From: Alphaproteobacteria bacterium | GTDB taxonomy: Bacteria; Pseudomonadota; Alphaproteobacteria; Bin95 | Assembly (NCBI GenBank): GCA_022822125.1 | Contig: JAJECF010000055.1 | Coordinates: 1-55,970, forward strand | Direction: 5' to 3' | Length of the DNA: 55,970 nucleotides | Translations under genes and position numbers: made by a program | Shown: piece by piece, positions 24,844 through 33,623 of the stretch | Layout of the letters: each line of letters begins with the position of its first letter | Numbering within the stretch: the stretch's first letter is position 1 | The notes under the pieces: model-generated | The model's input: only the letters and a program-made list of their open reading frames with translations | Told to the model about the DNA's origin: nothing | The model's database searches: none

Positions 24844-26082
24844 ATGGCGCGGGAGAGCATCGTCGCGGCGCTGGATATCGGCAGCACCAAGGTCTGCTGC
24901 TTCATCGCCCGGGTCCTCGACGAGGGTCGTTTCGATGTCATAGGCATCGGCGACCGGGCTTCGCGCGGCATCGTCGAGGGCGCCGTCGTCGATATCCATG
25001 CCGCCGGCCAGGCCATCGCCACGGCGATTTCGCACGCTGAACGCATGGCCGGCATCGAGGTCCAGCAGATTTACGTGGCGACCAGCGGCGGACGCCCTGC
25101 AAGCCAGCGCATTCGCATCGAGACATCCGTCGCGGGGCCGAGGATCGTTCCCGCGGACATCCGCAGGGTGCAGGCCGCCGCCTATGCGCGCATAGACGCC
25201 ACGGACCGCCGCCTGCTGCTGGTCCGGCCGCTGGATTACACGGTGGACGGCGTGGACGGCATCGAAAACCCGCTCGGCATGTATGGCGGCCGCATCGGCA
25301 TCGACCTCCACGCCATCACCGCCGAAGCCGGGCCGATCGCCAATCTCGAAGCTTGCGTGAAGGCCGCGCATGTGGAGGTCGCCGGCATACTGCCCGCGCC
25401 TTACGCCGCCGGCCTGGCGGTGCTCGGCGAAGAAGACCGCGAACTCGGCATCACGGTGATCGATATGGGCGGCGGGACCACGGGAATCGCCGTTTTCAAC
25501 AGTCGCGACGCGATCTTCGTGGATGTGCTGAAGAAAGGCGGCGCAAGGCTGACCGAGGATATCGCCTACGCCTTCTCGATGAGTTTCCGCGAAGCCGAAG
25601 AGATCAAGGTCAAGGAAGCGAGCTGCCTGAGCGGCTCACCCTTTGACACGGAGTCGCTGCGGGTTCCCGATACGCAGGAGAGCTACCGCAGAAACGGCCG
25701 CCACGCGGTTCCGCCCTATCTGACGCAGGTCGTTACCCCGCGAACGGAGCAGACCTTCGACCGCGTCCACGCCCGCCTGAACGAAACCTACGCCGGAGCG
25801 GAAGCAGGGCGGCGGGTGGTTCTCGCCGGGGGAGCCAGCCAGCTGGTCGGCGCCGCCCGCTTCGGCGAGCTGGTCCTGGAGCGCCAGGTCCGGGCGGGAC
25901 AGGTCGGACCGGCCTTCCAGGTCGCCGACTCCCGGACCGGTCCCGCCTATGCCGCCTGCGCCGGCCTGCTGGTTCACGCCAGCGCCGGAAATGCGTCCGA
26001 CCCGCTCTTCATGCCGGGCCTGACGCCTCCGCCCACCCACCTGTTCGCCCGTTTCGGCGCATGGATGCGCCAGCACATCTGA
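24844..26082 (+). CDS. ftsA: cell division protein FtsA
   Basis: A 412-residue actin-fold ATPase that tethers FtsZ to the membrane. The phosphate-1 loop [14 protein letters not shown], the SHS2/1C domain start [15 protein letters not shown], phosphate-2 [13 protein letters not shown] and the adenosine motif [12 protein letters not shown] are visible. The C-terminal [12 protein letters not shown] is an amphipathic membrane-targeting helix. The ATG at 24844 follows the ftsQ stop by four bases. Confidence 0.96.
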   Translation: MARESIVAALDIGSTKVCCFIARVLDEGRFDVIGIGDRASRGIVEGAVVDIHAAGQAIATAISHAERMAGIEVQQIYVATSGGRPASQRIRIETSVAGPRIVPADIRRVQAAAYARIDATDRRLLLVRPLDYTVDGVDGIENPLGMYGGRIGIDLHAITAEAGPIANLEACVKAAHVEVAGILPAPYAAGLAVLGEEDRELGITVIDMGGGTTGIAVFNSRDAIFVDVLKKGGARLTEDIAYAFSMSFREAEEIKVKEASCLSGSPFDTESLRVPDTQESYRRNGRHAVPPYLTQVVTPRTEQTFDRVHARLNETYAGAEAGRRVVLAGGASQLVGAARFGELVLERQVRAGQVGPAFQVADSRTGPAYAACAGLLVHASAGNASDPLFMPGLTPPPTHLFARFGAWMRQHI

Positions 26083-26122
26083 CGAGGAACCCAACGACAC
26101 AGTGCCCAGACAGGAGAACCCG

Positions 26123-27616
26123 ATGAGCACAATCAACTTCCACTCTCCGCCCGATTACGCCGAAATGAGGCCGCGCATCACGGTCATCGGGGTTGGCGGC
26201 GCAGGAGGCAATGCAGTCAACAACATGATCCGCTCCGACCTCCAGGGCGTCGAGTTCGTGGTCGCCAACACCGACGCCCAAGCGCTCGGCCTGTCGGATG
26301 CGCCCAACCGCATCCGGCTCGGCGCCAATCTCACCAACGGCCTGGGCGCGGGCGCCGAGCCGGATATCGGCAGGGCGGCCGCTGAAGAAGCTCTCGATGA
26401 AGTCATGGTCGAGATCGAGGACAGCCACATGCTCTTCATCACGGCCGGGATGGGCGGCGGCACGGGCACCGGCGCCGCCCCGGTCATCGCCCGGGCGGCG
26501 CGGGAGCGCGGCGTGCTGACGGTCGGCGTCGTCACCAAGCCGTTCAATTTCGAGGGCACGCGCCGGATGCGCGCCGCCGAGAACGGCATTGATGAGCTGG
26601 CCAAGTTCGTCGATACGCTGATCGTCATCCCCAACCAGAACCTGTTCCAGGTGGCCGATCCGCGAACCACGCTCGCCGAGGCGTTCCAGATGGCGGACGA
26701 AGTGCTGCAATCGGGCGTGCGCGGCGTGACCGATCTGATGATCAAGCCGGGCCTCGTCAATCTGGACTTCGCCGACATCCGCTCCGTCATGCGCGAGATG
26801 GGCAAGGCGATGATGGGCACGGGCGAAGCCGAAGGCGAGACCCGGGCCAAGGACGCCGCCGAAGCCGCCATCGACAACCCGCTTCTGGACGACACCTCCA
26901 TGCAGGGCGCACAGGCGGTGCTTATCAACATCACCGGCGGTTTCGACATGGGCCTGATGGAAGTGGACGAAGCCGCCAACCGCATCCGCCAGGAAGTGGA
27001 CGATAACGCCAATATCGTGTTCGGCTCCACGCTCGACGAAAGCATGAACAACAGGATGCGCGTGTCCGTGGTCGCGACGGGCATCGATTCGGAGTTGCAG
27101 CGCGTCACCGACCCCATCGTTCCGGGCATCGGTTCCGTCGAAGCGTCCGCGGAAGACGGGACGGCGGACGCGGCGTCTGCGGAGGAACTGCCGGAGGCCG
27201 CCGAGGATCCGGACCGGGACGCGGCGGCAGCCGAGGAGTCGAAAGAACCGGCCCCGATGGAAACCGCCGCCAAGGCTTCGGAGGACTCAACGGAAGCGGA
27301 GGAGCGCGAGCCGGTTCAAAAGGCGGCTTACGGCAGGCCGTTCCGTCCGGAAGCCGGCGCCCCGCCGCGCAAGACGAAGTTGTTCAGCGATCCGCCGGCA
27401 GCAGCAGCCGAGCCCGAAACGCCGGCCGCGCCGCCGACGCCGCAACGCCGCGGCTGGTTCGGCCTGCCCGGTCTTCTGGGGCGGGAAACCCAGGAGACCG
27501 CCAAGGAGCCTTCGGTTCTGGAAGTGAGCATCGGCAGCAGCAACGCGGTCCCGGCTCCGGCGGAGGACGACGACCAGCTCAACATCCCGGCTTTCCTGAA
27601 GCGTCAGGCCAACTGA
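26123..27616 (+). CDS. ftsZ: cell division GTPase FtsZ
   Basis: A 497-residue tubulin homologue with the glycine-rich T4 loop GGGTGTG at 111-117, the N-terminal [18 protein letters not shown] and the T7 loop [11 protein letters not shown]. After residue ~320 comes a long acidic, Ala/Pro-rich linker and then the conserved tail [16 protein letters not shown], which binds FtsA. ATG 26123 has AGGAG six bases upstream; an in-frame GTG at 26102 is less likely. It is the last dcw gene; serB converges on it with six bases between. Confidence 0.98.
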   Translation: MSTINFHSPPDYAEMRPRITVIGVGGAGGNAVNNMIRSDLQGVEFVVANTDAQALGLSDAPNRIRLGANLTNGLGAGAEPDIGRAAAEEALDEVMVEIEDSHMLFITAGMGGGTGTGAAPVIARAARERGVLTVGVVTKPFNFEGTRRMRAAENGIDELAKFVDTLIVIPNQNLFQVADPRTTLAEAFQMADEVLQSGVRGVTDLMIKPGLVNLDFADIRSVMREMGKAMMGTGEAEGETRAKDAAEAAIDNPLLDDTSMQGAQAVLINITGGFDMGLMEVDEAANRIRQEVDDNANIVFGSTLDESMNNRMRVSVVATGIDSELQRVTDPIVPGIGSVEASAEDGTADAASAEELPEAAEDPDRDAAAAEESKEPAPMETAAKASEDSTEAEEREPVQKAAYGRPFRPEAGAPPRKTKLFSDPPAAAAEPETPAAPPTPQRRGWFGLPGLLGRETQETAKEPSVLEVSIGSSNAVPAPAEDDDQLNIPAFLKRQAN

Positions 27617-27622
27617 GGACGG

Positions 27623-28471
27623 TCAGGCCGCGAACTCGTCCCGCCTGTAGCCCTGCAGGTAGAGCAGGGCCGCGAGGCCGGCCCGGTCCACCCGGACGCG
27701 CGCCTGCGACGCCACCGCAGGCTTCGCGCGGAACGCCACGCCGAGCCCGGCCGCGCCCAGCATGGCGAGGTCGTTGGCTCCGTCGCCGACTGCGAGCGTA
27801 TCCTCCGGGGCAAGGCCGAGCGCATTGCGGCGTCCTTCAAGCGCCCGGCGCTTCGCGTCCTGCCCCAGCACGGGCGTCAGCACGCGGCCGGTCAGCCGTC
27901 CGTCCCGCGCCTCCAGCCGGTTGGCCAGCACCTCGTCGAAGCCGAGTTCTGCGCCCACAGGGTCCGCGAACAGGGTGAAGCCGCCCGACACCAGCATGCA
28001 ATGGGCGCCCGAAGCACGCATCGTCGCCACCGCGGCGCGCGCGCCGGGCGCGGGATGGGTGCGCGCCAGCACCCGCTCCGCCGCCGCCAGGGAAAGGCCG
28101 GCAAGCAGGCCGACCCGCTCCCGGACCGCCGCCTCGAAGTCCAGCTCGCCGTTCATGGCGCGCGCCGTGATCGCGGCCACCCGCTCGCCGACGCCGGCCT
28201 CCTTCGCCAATTCGTCGAGCGTTTCTCCCTCGACCATTGTCGAATCCATATCGGCGACCAGCAGACGCTTGCGCCGCCCATACGCCGGCAGCACGGCCCA
28301 GTCTATGCCCGCCTCGCCGGGCTCCGCATCGGGCGAGGCCACCGCCATCTCGACCGCGTCGGGGCCGAGCCGGCGGGCGGGGCCGGCCTTGAGCCGCGCC
28401 GCAAGGCGGGCGACAATCGCGTCCTCCAGCCTCGCGCCTTCCGGCGCCATCGCAACGGCCACCCAGTTCAT
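27623..28471 (-). CDS. serB: phosphoserine phosphatase
   Basis: A 282-residue HAD-family phosphatase performing the last step of serine synthesis. The nucleophile motif is DMDST at residues 74-78 followed by MVEGETLDELA; motif II is VSGGFTLFAD, and motif III is GDGANDLAML. An N-terminal ~60-residue part replaces the ACT-like domain, as in related SerB. The preferred ATG (28469-28471) shares CATG with the divergent miaA start; an in-frame ATG at 28450 is the alternative. The stop is six bases from the ftsZ stop. Confidence 0.93.
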   Translation of the reverse strand: MNWVAVAMAPEGARLEDAIVARLAARLKAGPARRLGPDAVEMAVASPDAEPGEAGIDWAVLPAYGRRKRLLVADMDSTMVEGETLDELAKEAGVGERVAAITARAMNGELDFEAAVRERVGLLAGLSLAAAERVLARTHPAPGARAAVATMRASGAHCMLVSGGFTLFADPVGAELGFDEVLANRLEARDGRLTGRVLTPVLGQDAKRRALEGRRNALGLAPEDTLAVGDGANDLAMLGAAGLGVAFRAKPAVASQARVRVDRAGLAALLYLQGYRRDEFAA

Positions 28472-29426
28472 GCGTCCCATCATCGTCATTGCGGGCCCGA
28501 CGGCGAGCGGCAAATCGAAGCTGGCGCTGGACATGGCGGCCGCGCTTGGCGGCAGCATCGTCAATGCCGACAGCATGCAGGTCTATCGCGAACTCAGGAT
28601 TCTGGCCGCGCGGCCGGGTCCGGAGGACGAAGGGCGCGTTCCGCACCGCCTGTACGGCGTGCTGCCCGCCTGGGAGCGCTGCTCCGCCGCGCGCTGGCGG
28701 GCGATGGCGCTCGACGCGCTTTCGGAGCGGGTTCCGGGCCCGGCCGTGGTCTGCGGCGGCACGGGCTTCTATATCGAGGCGCTGCTCCACGGCCTCTCCG
28801 ACATGCCGGAGACGGCGCCCGGAATCGAAGCCGCCGCGCGGGCGCGGCGCGAGGCGCTCGGCGCGGAAGGCTTCCACCGCGAGGTGGCGGCGCGCGACCC
28901 GGACCTTGCCCGGCGGGTGCCGCCCGGCGACCGGCAGCGGCTGCTGCGAGCCTGGGCGGTGTTCGAGGCGACCGGCGCGCCGCTCTCGGACTGGCAGGCG
29001 CGTCCGCGCCCCGCCCCGCTCAGCGCCTGGACCCTGCTGCTGGACCCGCCGCGCGAGCGGCTGAATGCGCGCATCGAGGCGCGGTTCCGCGCCATGCTGG
29101 CCGCCGGCGCGCTGGAGGAAGCCGACCGCCTCCGGGGCCTCGACCCCGACCTGCCGGCGATGAAGGCGCTCGGCCTGCGCGAACTGCACGCCCATCTCGC
29201 CGGGGAGACCGCGCTCGACGAGGCCGAAAGGCGGGCGGTCCTCGCCACCCGCCGTTTCGCCAAGCGCCAGCGCACCTGGTTCCGCAACCGCTTCCACGCC
29301 GACGCTGTCTTCCGGCAGGACTATTCCCCCGACCTGCCGGCCGCCGCCATGGCGGCAATGCCGGCCGGGTTTCCAGGCGAGGACGCCGCCTTTCCGCCTG
29401 TTGACCGGCGGTTTGGCGGCGATTAG
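28470..29426 (+). CDS. miaA: tRNA dimethylallyltransferase
   Basis: A 318-residue enzyme that prenylates A37 of tRNAs reading UNN codons. The P-loop GPTASGKS is at residues 9-16 (K15), with the expected VNADSMQVYRELRILAARP, GGTGFYIEALLHGL, and the C-terminal MKALGLRELHAHLAGE and RRFAKRQRTWFRNR. The ATG overlaps the divergent serB start by two bases, so the miaA promoter must lie within serB. No hfq follows, unlike in many genomes; ilvB starts 36 bases downstream, the order miaA-ilvB-ilvN-ilvC being common in this class. Confidence 0.95.
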   Translation: MRPIIVIAGPTASGKSKLALDMAAALGGSIVNADSMQVYRELRILAARPGPEDEGRVPHRLYGVLPAWERCSAARWRAMALDALSERVPGPAVVCGGTGFYIEALLHGLSDMPETAPGIEAAARARREALGAEGFHREVAARDPDLARRVPPGDRQRLLRAWAVFEATGAPLSDWQARPRPAPLSAWTLLLDPPRERLNARIEARFRAMLAAGALEEADRLRGLDPDLPAMKALGLRELHAHLAGETALDEAERRAVLATRRFAKRQRTWFRNRFHADAVFRQDYSPDLPAAAMAAMPAGFPGEDAAFPPVDRRFGGD

Positions 29427-29462
29427 GTTCGCGCGCTTTCCCCCGATACGGAACACAGGACC

Positions 29463-31226
29463 ATGACCGCCAGGACCATGACCGGCGCCGAGATGATCGT
29501 CAAAGCCCTCGTCGATCAGGGCGTCGAGGCGGTTTTCGGCTATCCGGGCGGCGCCGTTCTGCCGATCTATGACGAGATCTTCAAGCAGAACCGGCTGCGC
29601 CATTACCTCGTCCGCCAGGAAGGCGGCGCGGTCCATGCCGCGGAAGGCTACGCCCGCTCGACCGGCAAGGTCGGCGTCGTGCTCGTGACCTCCGGGCCGG
29701 GCGCGACCAATGCGGTGACGGGCCTTACCGACGCGCTGATGGACAGCATCCCGGTCATCTGCCTGACCGGCCAGGTGCCGACCCATCTCATCGGCAACGA
29801 CGCCTTCCAGGAGGCAGACACGACCGGCATCACCCGGCCCTGCACCAAGCACAACTACCTCATCCGGAGCGCGGATGACGTCGCCTCGACGCTTCACGAG
29901 GCGTTTTATGTCGCGCGCAGCGGACGGCCGGGGCCGGTGGTGGTGGATATCCCGAAGGACGTGCAATTCGCCGAGGGGGCCTACCGGCCGCCGGAAGAGG
30001 TAAAGCACCGCAGCTACAAGCCGCGCACCCGCCCGGAGCCGCAGGCGGTGGAAGACGCCGTGGCGCTGATCGAGAGCGCGAAACGCCCGGTGGTCTATAT
30101 CGGCGGCGGGGTCATCAATTCCGGGCCGGCCGCCGCCCGCGCGCTGCGCCGCCTAGTGCAGGAGACCGGCTTTCCCTGCACGCAGACGCTGATGGGGCTC
30201 GGCGCCTTCCCGGCCTCGCATCCGCAATCCATCGGCATGCTGGGCATGCACGGCCTTTACGAGGCCAATCTCGCCATGCACGGCGCGGACCTCATCCTCG
30301 CCGTCGGCGCGCGCTTCGACGACCGGGTGACCGGTCTCCTCTCCGGCTTCGCGCCGCATGCGAAGAAAGTGCATATCGACATCGACCCCTCCTCGATCAA
30401 CAAGAATGTCGTCATCGATGTGCCGGTCGTGGCCGATGCGGGCAAGGCGGTCGAGGCGATCCGGCGGCGCTGGTCGGCGCGCGGCGGGAAAACGGACCAT
30501 CGCGCCGTCGAGAAATGGTGGCGCCGGATCGCTGAATGGCGCGAGCGCGACTGCCTGAAATACGAGCAGGACGACAAGGTCATCAAGCCGCAATACGCGC
30601 TGGAGCGCCTGCAAGCCAGGATCGCGGGCCGCGACGACGTGTTCGTCACCACGGAGGTCGGCCAGCACCAGATGTGGGCGGCGCAATTCCTCCGCTTCGA
30701 GCGCCCGAACCGCTGGATGACCTCGGGCGGCCTCGGCACGATGGGCTACGGGCTGCCGGCCGCCATCGGCGTGCAGGTGGCTCATCCGGACGCGCTGGTG
30801 ATCGATGTGGCCGGCGAGGCGTCGATCCTGATGAATATCCAGGAGCTTTCCACCGCGTCGCAATACCGGCTGCCGGTCAAGCTCTTCATCCTCAACAACC
30901 AGTGGATGGGCATGGTGCGCCAGTGGCAGGAACTGCTGCATGGCGAGCGCTATTCCGAGAGCTACACGGACAGCCTGCCGGATTTCGTGCGCCTCGCGGA
31001 AGCCTTCGGCTGGACGGGGCTGCGCGCAGAGCGCCCGGACGAGGTGGAGGGGATGATCGACGCGATGATCGACGCCGAAGGCCCGGTGATCGCCGATGTC
31101 CGGGTTGCGCAGATGGAAAACTGCTTCCCGATGATCCCGTCGGGCAAGGCGCATAACGAGATGATCCTCGGCGGCATGGAAGAGCCGGAAGCGCAGATCG
31201 ACGCCGAAGGCATGGTCCTCGTCTAG
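29463..31226 (+). CDS. ilvB: acetolactate synthase large subunit
   Basis: A 587-residue ThDP enzyme that condenses pyruvate to acetolactate or acetohydroxybutyrate. It has VFGYPGGAVLPIYDE, RQEGGAVHAAEGYAR (catalytic Glu), GPGATNAVTGLTDA, the FAD region RFDDRVTGL and VRQWQELLHG. The Mg/ThDP motif usually written GDG or GDA reads G451-E-A-S454, followed by the expected ILNNQW. Glu can still coordinate Mg, and I believe some alphaproteobacterial homologues share it. ATG 29463 is preceded by AGGA. It is the first of ilvB-N-C, 36 bases after miaA. Confidence 0.95.
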   Translation: MTARTMTGAEMIVKALVDQGVEAVFGYPGGAVLPIYDEIFKQNRLRHYLVRQEGGAVHAAEGYARSTGKVGVVLVTSGPGATNAVTGLTDALMDSIPVICLTGQVPTHLIGNDAFQEADTTGITRPCTKHNYLIRSADDVASTLHEAFYVARSGRPGPVVVDIPKDVQFAEGAYRPPEEVKHRSYKPRTRPEPQAVEDAVALIESAKRPVVYIGGGVINSGPAAARALRRLVQETGFPCTQTLMGLGAFPASHPQSIGMLGMHGLYEANLAMHGADLILAVGARFDDRVTGLLSGFAPHAKKVHIDIDPSSINKNVVIDVPVVADAGKAVEAIRRRWSARGGKTDHRAVEKWWRRIAEWRERDCLKYEQDDKVIKPQYALERLQARIAGRDDVFVTTEVGQHQMWAAQFLRFERPNRWMTSGGLGTMGYGLPAAIGVQVAHPDALVIDVAGEASILMNIQELSTASQYRLPVKLFILNNQWMGMVRQWQELLHGERYSESYTDSLPDFVRLAEAFGWTGLRAERPDEVEGMIDAMIDAEGPVIADVRVAQMENCFPMIPSGKAHNEMILGGMEEPEAQIDAEGMVLV

Positions 31227-31234
31227 TGGTTCCG

Positions 31235-31314
31235 GCTTTCGAGACGCGGTATCGAAAAGCATGAAACTTCGGGTCCGGGCCATCAGGGTCCGCCCCGGAC
31301 TTCCGGCCGTCCGG
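31235..31314 (+). promoter_or_regulatory. structured leader before ilvN with mutually exclusive hairpins
   Basis: Within the 105-base gap between ilvB and ilvN, GCTTTCGA (31235-31242) pairs with TCGAAAAGC (31252-31260, one bulge). Next, GTCCGGG (31273-31279) can pair with CCCGGAC (31294-31300), and that second strand can instead pair with GTCCGG (31309-31314). The two folds exclude one another; the later one ends five bases before the ilvN Shine-Dalgarno (AAGGAGAG, 31319-31326). This resembles a translational or attenuation switch, but no leader peptide or T-run is seen, and GC-rich DNA forms such stems by chance. Confidence 0.35.
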
Positions 31315-31331
31315 CGCAAGGAGAGACCGGT

Positions 31332-31847
31332 TTGACCGCCACGGAGCAACCGCAGGAAAGGCGTATCTTCGCCGTGGTCGTGGATAACGAACCCGGCGTG
31401 CTGGCGCGCGTGATCGGCCTGTTTTCCGGCCGCGGCTACAATATCGAGAGCCTGACCGTGGCCGAGATCGACCCGACCGGCCATCTGTCGCGCATCACCG
31501 TGGTCACATCGGGCACGCTCATGGTGCTGGAGCAGATCAAGGCCCAGCTTGCGCGTCTCGTGCCCGTCCACGGCGTATCCGACCTTACGCAGGAAGGCCC
31601 GCATGTCGAGCGCGAGCTGGTGCTCGTGAAGGTGGCGGGCGGCGGCGCGCGGCGCATCGAGGCGCTGCGCATCGCCGACATCTTCCGCGCCCGCGTGGTG
31701 GACAGCACCCACCGCTCCTTCGTGTTCGAAGTCACCGGCTCGACGGAGAAGATCGACGCCTTCATCGACCTGATGCGCCCGCTCGGCCTTGTGGACCTCG
31801 CCCGCACCGGCGTCGTCGCCATCGCGCGCGGCGCCGAGGGCATGTGA
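31332..31847 (+). CDS. ilvN: acetolactate synthase small (regulatory) subunit
   Basis: A 171-residue regulatory subunit of the IlvN/IlvH type. The N-terminal ACT domain begins [20 protein letters not shown] followed by [14 protein letters not shown]; the C-terminal ALS_ss_C domain includes [14 protein letters not shown]. It confers valine feedback control on IlvB. The start is TTG 31332, supported by an excellent AAGGAGAG five bases upstream and the absence of an earlier Met; a rare start codon plus the structured leader suggest its synthesis may be limited. ilvC follows after 43 bases. Confidence 0.95.
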   Translation: MTATEQPQERRIFAVVVDNEPGVLARVIGLFSGRGYNIESLTVAEIDPTGHLSRITVVTSGTLMVLEQIKAQLARLVPVHGVSDLTQEGPHVERELVLVKVAGGGARRIEALRIADIFRARVVDSTHRSFVFEVTGSTEKIDAFIDLMRPLGLVDLARTGVVAIARGAEGM

Positions 31848-31890
31848 ACGCCCACCGAAAGAATCCGACCCAGGAAAGGAAGTCCGCCTC

Positions 31891-32910
31891 ATGCGCGTGT
31901 TTTACGATCGCGACGCCGACCTCAACCTCATCAAGTCGCGGACCGTCGCCATACTCGGCTATGGCAGCCAGGGCCACGCTCACGCCAACAACCTCCGCGA
32001 CAGCGGCGTGGAAAATGTCATTGTCGGCCTGCGCGAGGGCTCCGGGAGCCGCCCGAAGGCGGAGAATGCCGGCTTTACCGTGATGACGCCGGCGGAAGCG
32101 GCGCGCACGGCCGATGTGGTGATGATGCTCACCCCGGATGAAGGCCATTCGGCGCTCTATACCGGCGATCTCGCCGGCAATATGAAGGAGGGCGCGGCGC
32201 TTGCCGTGGCGCACGGGCTCTCGATCCATTTCAACCTCGTCGAGCCGCGCTCCGACCTCGACGTCTTCATGGTCGCGCCCAAGGGTCCCGGCCACCTCGT
32301 GCGCTCCGAATATGTGCGCGGCGCCGGCGTGCCGAGCCTGCTCGCCGTTCATGCGGACGCGTCCGGCAATTGTCAGGAGCTCGGCCTGTCCTATGCCTGC
32401 GGCCTCGGCGCGGGGCGGGCGGGCGTCATCGAGACGACCATGAAGGAGGAGTGCGAGACCGACCTGTTCGGCGAGCAGACCGTGCTCTGCGGCGGCATCA
32501 CCTCCCTGATCCAGGCGGGCTACGAGACGCTCTGCGAGGCCGGCTACGCGCCGGAAATGGCCTATTTCGAATGCGTCCACGAAGTGAAGCTGATCGTGGA
32601 CCTGATCTATGAGGGCGGCCTGGCGCAAATGCGCTATTCGGTCTCCAACACGGCGGAATACGGCGATTACAGCCGCGGCCCGCGCGTCGTGGACGCCAGC
32701 GTGAAGGCGCGCATGAAGACGATCCTGGACGAAATTCAGTCCGGCGCCTTCGCGCGCGAATGGGTTCTGGAGAACGCCGCCGGACAGGCGAGCTTCAAGG
32801 CGATGCGCCGGCGCGCGGCCGAGCATCCGGTGGAGGAAGTCGGCGCGCGGCTGCGCGGCATGATGCCGTGGATCGCCGAAAACGCGCTGGTGGACCGGTC
32901 CAGGAACTGA
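31891..32910 (+). CDS. ilvC: ketol-acid reductoisomerase (class I)
   Basis: A 339-residue NADPH enzyme, second step of valine/isoleucine synthesis. The cofactor loop [17 protein letters not shown] starts at residue 23; Mg sites are in [14 protein letters not shown] and the later [27 protein letters not shown] is diagnostic. The short (~339) form is class I. ATG 31891 has GGAAAGGAAG upstream. The gene is followed by a 713-base non-coding, repeat-rich spacer. Confidence 0.96.
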   Translation: MRVFYDRDADLNLIKSRTVAILGYGSQGHAHANNLRDSGVENVIVGLREGSGSRPKAENAGFTVMTPAEAARTADVVMMLTPDEGHSALYTGDLAGNMKEGAALAVAHGLSIHFNLVEPRSDLDVFMVAPKGPGHLVRSEYVRGAGVPSLLAVHADASGNCQELGLSYACGLGAGRAGVIETTMKEECETDLFGEQTVLCGGITSLIQAGYETLCEAGYAPEMAYFECVHEVKLIVDLIYEGGLAQMRYSVSNTAEYGDYSRGPRVVDASVKARMKTILDEIQSGAFAREWVLENAAGQASFKAMRRRAAEHPVEEVGARLRGMMPWIAENALVDRSRN

Positions 32911-33011
32911 GGCCGGCAGGCGGGACTCGATCGCCCTCCCCGTCCCGGACGGCGCGGCGGCGGGCGGTCTCCCTTGAGCGGCAGCCCTTCGGGTCGCAGG
33001 GCTGTCGACGC

Positions 33012-33077
33012 CTATCCCTTCGACAGGCTCAGGCAGGCTCCTTCGATACGCCGCTTCGCGGCTACTCAGGATGAGGG
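33012..33077. repeat. dispersed palindromic repeat, forward copy
   Basis: CTATCCCTTCGACAGGCTCAGG leads into CCTTCGATACGC (33040-33051), a small core hairpin (CGC TTCG CG) and GCTACTCAGGATGAGGG ending at 33077. It has the same flanks as the copies near 1857 and 9479 with a different core. It lies in the ilvC-adh spacer, where 32911-33011 shows nothing else recognisable. Confidence 0.75.
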
Positions 33078-33100
33078 AGTTTCCGGCGCTCCACCATGCT

Positions 33101-33311
33101 CTCACCCTGAGTGCTGACCGAAGGGCCGTCGCCCGTTTCAAACCCGTCGGACACCGCACTAATACCAACGGCACCGGGTTGAAACTCACGGGCAAAATGC
33201 CGCCCGGCGTCACCGCCTCTCCTCATCCTGAGTAGCCGACCGGAGAGCCTGTCCTGAGCTTGCCGAAGGGGAGGCGTATCGAAGGGCCGCCGCCCGTTTC
33301 AAACCGATCGG
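33101..33311. repeat. composite repeat block, inverted copies with GTTTCAAAC modules
   Basis: The block contains a degenerate module (CTCACCCTGAGT to GAAGGG, 33101-33125), CGCCCGTTTCAAACC (33130-33144), then 33161-33236, which matches 9421-9495 almost base for base, then CCTCATCCTGAGTAGC with a long core and GCGTATCGAAGG (to about 33286), and a second CGCCCGTTTCAAACC (33291-33305). GTTTCAAAC and GGTTGAAAC modules are inversely oriented. The repeat is thus modular, with conserved edges and interchangeable cores. No open frame here is credible. Confidence 0.75.
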
Positions 33312-33481
33312 ATACCGCGATAATGCGATGACGACCGGGCTTGCGCGCCGGGCCGCTCGGTATGGGAAAAGCCGTGGTAAGCTGGACGCGGGACATGGAC
33401 GGCTATTGCCGGACGCTGCCCTCTTTCAGGGACGGGAATCGACCGGAGACACGTCCGGGCGCAAGGGGCCGCAAGACAAAA

Positions 33482-33511
33482 CATGACACTTCATGACATT
33501 TCATGACGCAG
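33482..33511 (+). promoter_or_regulatory. three tandem 10-bp repeats (CATGACA-type) upstream of the alcohol dehydrogenase
   Basis: CATGACACTT (33482-33491), CATGACATTT (33492-33501) and CATGACGCAG (33502-33511) repeat at exactly one helical turn, 113-142 bases before the dehydrogenase start and about 60 bases before a TATAGT -10-like element. The arrangement fits a regulator-binding array. No regulator gene is adjacent. The function is inferred from spacing alone. Confidence 0.4.
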
Positions 33512-33570
33512 CCTGGCGGCCTCGCTGCGCCGATCCTGCCGGAGCCCGGTTCCGATCCGTGAACGGGTGG

Positions 33571-33576
33571 TATAGT
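33571..33576 (+). promoter_or_regulatory. possible -10 element for the alcohol dehydrogenase operon
   Basis: TATAGT stands out in GC-rich sequence 47 bases before ATG 33624. The matching -35 position (around 33548-33553, GGTTCC) is poor, so it might depend on an activator, perhaps one binding the 10-bp repeats upstream. A purine-rich GGGGGAAAG (33607-33615) serves as Shine-Dalgarno. Confidence 0.35.
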
Positions 33577-33623
33577 GGCCCTTGCGACAACTGCGATGAT
33601 CGACCCGGGGGAAAGACACCGAC

